A DNA stretch of 64,000 nucleotides from Eopsaltria australis (taxonomy: Eukaryota > Chordata > Aves > Passeriformes > Petroicidae): the NCBI GenBank assembly GCA_034509425.1, contig JAVTVJ010001167.1:186001-250000 (forward strand). The letters are read 5' to 3'. Positions within the stretch are counted from its first letter, which is position 1; each line of letters opens with the position of its first letter. Below the pieces are notes generated by a model that searched no databases, was not told the origin of the DNA, and saw only the letters and a list, made by a program, of their open reading frames with translations. The translations under genes and the position numbers were made by a program. This document shows positions 60,519-64,000 of this stretch, piece after piece.

Positions 60519-62754
60519 CTGATCCTGCCATGGGCTTCTTTGTGTGTCTCTGGAAAACTCCCGGACAAGACCCCTCTCTCCTGACCTTTCCTCAGTGCTA
60601 CTGCCTGTGTGACACAGCTGCTCCCTTCCAAATCTGTGTGTAAAGTATTGGGATGGGGAAGAAAATCCTAGAGATGTGGAATCTTCCTCTCTTTGGTGAC
60701 TTTAATACTCACTGCCTGAAAAATATGTGTACGAGTGTGTTTGTGTCCATTGCTGTTCTGCTGGAATAACGGAGCTGGATAAAAATTCCATCTCTGGAGC
60801 TGTTTAAAAACACCCTCACACCCTCAGCTCTGCTGTGAAGTCAAGCTGGAGCTCACCCCTTACGAGCTCCTAACAACTCATTCTAAAATGTCACGGTTCT
60901 GCTCAATGTGTTGAGGGGTATTTAGGAAGAAATCTCATTCCAAAAGCAGGAGGTGTTGTACCAAAGATCTGGGGCAAACCCAATGGGGGGAGGGTTGCTG
61001 GTTGGTGGCAGGGAGACACTGCTGCAGCTGCGTGGGTGAGCTGGCACAGCCCTTCTGCCTGCTGCCACCACAGAGTAAACAAATCACCTGCAGCTGGGAG
61101 CATCTCACAGGAACAGTTCTCTAACAGTCCCCAGCCCTCCTATTTCACTATATCCATTCACAAAAGGAAGATGAAATAGCTCCTGGTTTTTGATAAAGTT
61201 CAGGATTTTGATAAAGTTTGTGACCTTCGACTCCACACAGCACCAGGGGGGTTGAGTACAAGTTCCTGCTTTGTGAACTTCAGAATTTATCTTTTAACAT
61301 TTGAACTTTGAGCACAAAGGTGATTTCTGCAGATTAATTAGTGTTTACTGCCATTCCCTTCCCCACTCTTAGAGCAAACAACAGGAACTTTTCCAGTTTC
61401 CACAGCACAGAATCATTTACAGCAAATACAGTGCCCCAAATGTGCTTCAGTACTTAATCCTTGCAACTAATGGTTTTCAGATATTAAATATTTATCACAT
61501 GACTCAGCAGGACACTTGCTGAGGGCTAAGGAAATGTTCTTCATTTTCTCTATAATGTTCTGCCTCCTGGAACTCCAAAATCAACCATCAGGTCCACATT
61601 TTGAATGCTAAAAGCCTGGTACTTCAGCAAGGCATCACACAAGGGTTACTCCAACACTACTGGGACAGGAGGCTGACGTTGCAGGACCTGGAGCAGCTGT
61701 CAGCTGGGCTCAGTCAGGCCTGAGTTGTTTTATTCCAGTATGGAATTTGGCTCAAACCAGCCCAAATGCCAAGGGAATGAGAGGTTTGTTTAGAAGGCTA
61801 AGAAGAGCCAGGGGCTGCAAGCAGCCAGTCTCGTTTCCATAATGGATTAATAAATACACAAACGTAAGAAAGGTTTAATGAGCTTTGCTTCCACAGGCTG
61901 AAGTCATCTCTTATAGCTCTGGAGGAGCCAAGCAGCAGAAAAATAAAAATGATCCAACAGAAACAATATTCATGAGTTTCCAAAAATGCCTTTCAGAAAT
62001 TCTTCTGTGAAAAGCTAAAAATTATGATTGTACAAGGAAAAAAATAATCATGGAATGCTGAAGGCTTGAGCAGTGAGAGCATGGGAAATGCTCAATAAAT
62101 GCAAGGAAACATGAGAAAAACAATTTTATGTACGAAGCAATAAGCTGTCAGGACTATTATTATTTAGGAAAGAGAATCCGAAGTTTTCACAGCCTGAATT
62201 CTTTTACCCCCGGTATATTTAAAAAAACAGAAACTGCCACTCTACATCCCCTGGGAATCCAAAATTTATTCCTTTCCTCAGCCATTGCCACTGCCCAAGA
62301 CACCAGTGTTGGAATATCTGGATTTCTGGTGGAACCCAGTGCAGCCATTCATAAAATTTTTATTGCTTCTAACACCCAAGAGACCCAAAGTGAACAAATA
62401 CACAGTTTATGCAAAAAAAAAATGAAGTTTTACTAGAACAGGGAAATTCTGCATTGTTCTCCAGCACAGGTAAATGAAAAAGATCCCTAATTATTACTGG
62501 TAAATTAAGCAGCTGTTCACAGTCACAATTTACAAGGGAATATTTATCGGAAACATCTTCCCCTGCCCCATCTGCTATTTAACTTCATGAAAAAAAGCAG
62601 GAAATCAGAGCTGCCCTTTTCCAGAGGTAACTCCATTCCGTGTTCTTGTTCTATTTTTAAAGGGAATGCAATTATCCACTGTAAAACGACTGATGAACAC
62701 AGTGAGGATCTGTTAAATTTAAAAACAAAACAAAAGGCACCAGATAAAAAGAAG
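60519..62754. other. CDKN3 3' UTR and CDKN3-CNIH1 convergent spacer
   Basis: CDKN3 transcription must end here, but no AATAAA occurs in the first 1.3 kb after the stop. Candidates are a weak GATAAA at 60778-60783, ATTAAA at 61483-61488, and AATAAA at 61849-61854 and 62094-62099. A CTCF-like CACCAGGGGG lies near 61241. I see no other gene; the 102-codon open frame at 62128-62436 looks like chance. Confidence 0.5.
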
Positions 62755-63658
62755 TGTTGCTGAATTTGAGATTTGTTTTTTATTGTCATTTATTGCACTA
62801 AGGAACAGCGGGGCAGTTTCACAATCTCACTTTCTGATTTGAAAAAGTCTGTAGTATTTACTACTCTTAAATCCAAGAGTGTTTTCATGTTGGACTTGAG
62901 AAACGTTGGAGGTTTGTCCATTTGTTAATTAGACAGCACAGACATTTAAAAAAAAAAAACCCAAACATTTAAATTCATTCCTTCATGGACAATTCAGCTT
63001 CTCCTACCACAATGACACAGGCTCAAGATGAAAGCAGGGTTAATGTCTGGAGAAGATACAGAAGGCTCTGGACCATGCACATACAGGGAAAGATTAACCA
63101 GACAGAAAAAAAAATAACCCAAAATAGAACTATTTTTGCATTTGTGTCCATGAATTAATATTCTAAGACCAACATCAACTAAGGGCAAAACACAGAGCAT
63201 TCCAGTCCTTCCCAAGCACTTGGGGCTGATTTAGAGTCAAGAGTGGGATACACAAGTCCAAGTGAGCCACTACAAAGCCCATCCAACAGCGAATCCCTAG
63301 ACTAAGGCTAGTAGTAACCAACACCTACTCGAAGGTTATGGCTGTTCCTTATGGAGTGCAAAGTCAAAACTTTTCAAACCCCAGTCATCTTTATATTAAT
63401 TTACACATAATTCATTAATTTCAGCGTCCCAGTAAAATATAAGAAAACAGTCTTTCCACAAGTATAAAATGTGGAAATATTTTAAAAATAGGGGAGTCAT
63501 TGTTTTCTAACTCAATTGTGAACATCAGGTTCTGGATTTAATCTTGGTCAGAGGTTCTTGTTGTAAAGAATCCATGTTTTTTGTGGCTTTTGCATGCACT
63601 TAACTGGAACAAAGCTTGCTGAATGTCTTCTTAAGAGCTCACCAGAACATAAATCATG
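62755..63658 (-). CDS. CNIH1: CNIH1 terminal exon (partial gene): last codons plus 3' UTR
   Basis: On the - strand, an intron ending TTTCTTTTGCAG (acceptor AG at 63659-63660) is followed by C ATG ATT TAT GTT CTG GTG AGC TCT TAA. This completes a Gly codon and gives MIYVLVSS and stop, the exact C-terminus of vertebrate cornichon homolog 1. Coding bases are 63631-63658; the remainder down to about 62755 is 3' UTR. CNIH1 is a small multi-pass ER/early-secretory cargo receptor for export of TGF-alpha-type ligands (family knowledge). Only the lumenal tail is encoded here; the other exons lie beyond the right edge. Placement tail-to-tail with CDKN3 matches vertebrate synteny, which strengthens a call that rests on few codons. 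Confidence 0.88.
62779..62794 (-). terminator. CNIH1: CNIH1 polyadenylation signals (two AATAAA)
   Basis: TTTATT occurs at 62779-62784 and 62789-62794, reading as AATAAA on the - strand, about 840 nt after the CNIH1 stop. That is a plausible 3' UTR length for this gene. Cleavage would be expected near 62755-62770. Confidence 0.65.
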
Positions 63659-64000
63659 CTGCAAAAGAAAATAAAAATATTAAGATGCATCACTTTGATT
63701 AGTGTTACACATTTAATTATAACAGTGTACATTATAAGGAACAAGTCCACGTGAGATATGTGGATTGTGACTGAAGATCTGACACAATGATTCTTCTACT
63801 TTTGACTTCAACAAAATCACATTTACATCAAATACTTTCCTCTGAAAATAATGTTTCAGCTTCTTAGTGAAAATACCCTGGGGATTTATTGTATTATGCA
63901 TAACAGAAGAAAAGTTTGGAGCTTTTCAGTCTACAGTCATGGGACAGAGATTCAAAACAGTAATTTTGACCAAATCAGGATTTTTGTTTTAAAGCAGAAT
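63659..64000 (-). other. CNIH1: CNIH1 last intron (partial)
   Basis: The sequence is AT-rich. A polypyrimidine-rich acceptor region (TTTTATTTTCTTTTGCAG on the - strand) adjoins the terminal exon. I see no further exon or repeat before the right edge. Confidence 0.75.

Noticed and set aside
1..64000. CRISPR arrays, operons, prophage, tRNA or rRNA genes
   Set aside because: The DNA is vertebrate; no regularly spaced repeats, no tRNA-like B box and no rRNA sequence were seen.

Overview
The window looks like nuclear DNA of a bird, most likely a songbird. Two things show this. About two dozen 5'-truncated copies of the avian CR1 LINE are scattered on both strands, recognisable by their conserved 3' region and ATTCTGTG-type tails. 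The only protein-coding genes are the right-hand part of a well-known vertebrate block, CDKN3 followed by CNIH1 in tail-to-tail orientation. In vertebrates this pair lies next to BMP4, so the long left part is most simply the BMP4-CDKN3 intergenic region (on chicken chromosome 5 by recalled synteny). BMP4 itself is not in the window. Species and chromosome are inferences.

Layout: positions 1 to about 54.6 kb hold no gene I can support. This part is AT-rich, non-coding DNA with CR1 fragments, an older CR1/L3-type LINE piece, two weak MIR-like remnants, a few microsatellites, and several CpG-bearing or homeobox-motif-rich stretches that are candidate conserved non-coding elements. These are candidates only, because no alignment was possible. 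The longest open reading frames here (up to 188 codons) are about what chance gives.

From 54.98 to 60.5 kb lies CDKN3 (KAP, the dual-specificity phosphatase that acts on CDK2), complete in seven coding exons on the + strand and encoding 254 residues. All splice junctions are GT-AG and the exon phases join correctly. A CpG-rich promoter carries CCAAT boxes, an E2F-like site and a CHR element (TTTGAA) just before the start codon, as expected for a G2/M cell-cycle gene. The N-terminus is longer than the 212-residue human protein by 42 residues. Part of this is an in-frame hexanucleotide repeat encoding Arg-Asp/Gln-Asp dipeptides.

From 62.75 kb to the right edge lies the 3' end of CNIH1 (cornichon) on the - strand: the last coding segment (MIYVLVSS and stop), a 3' UTR of about 0.87 kb with two AATAAA signals, and part of the last intron. 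The two genes share no pathway, and their adjacency is conserved vertebrate synteny.

No new multi-gene system is present. The most unusual sequence-level observations are a perfect 90-bp direct repeat with copies exactly 999 bp apart, one of which interrupts a CR1 element (24.2/25.2 kb); the dipeptide repeat in CDKN3; a 24-nt GT...AG segment inside CDKN3 exon 1; and a CR1 whose 3' tail has expanded into a ~100-bp degenerate 8-mer array.
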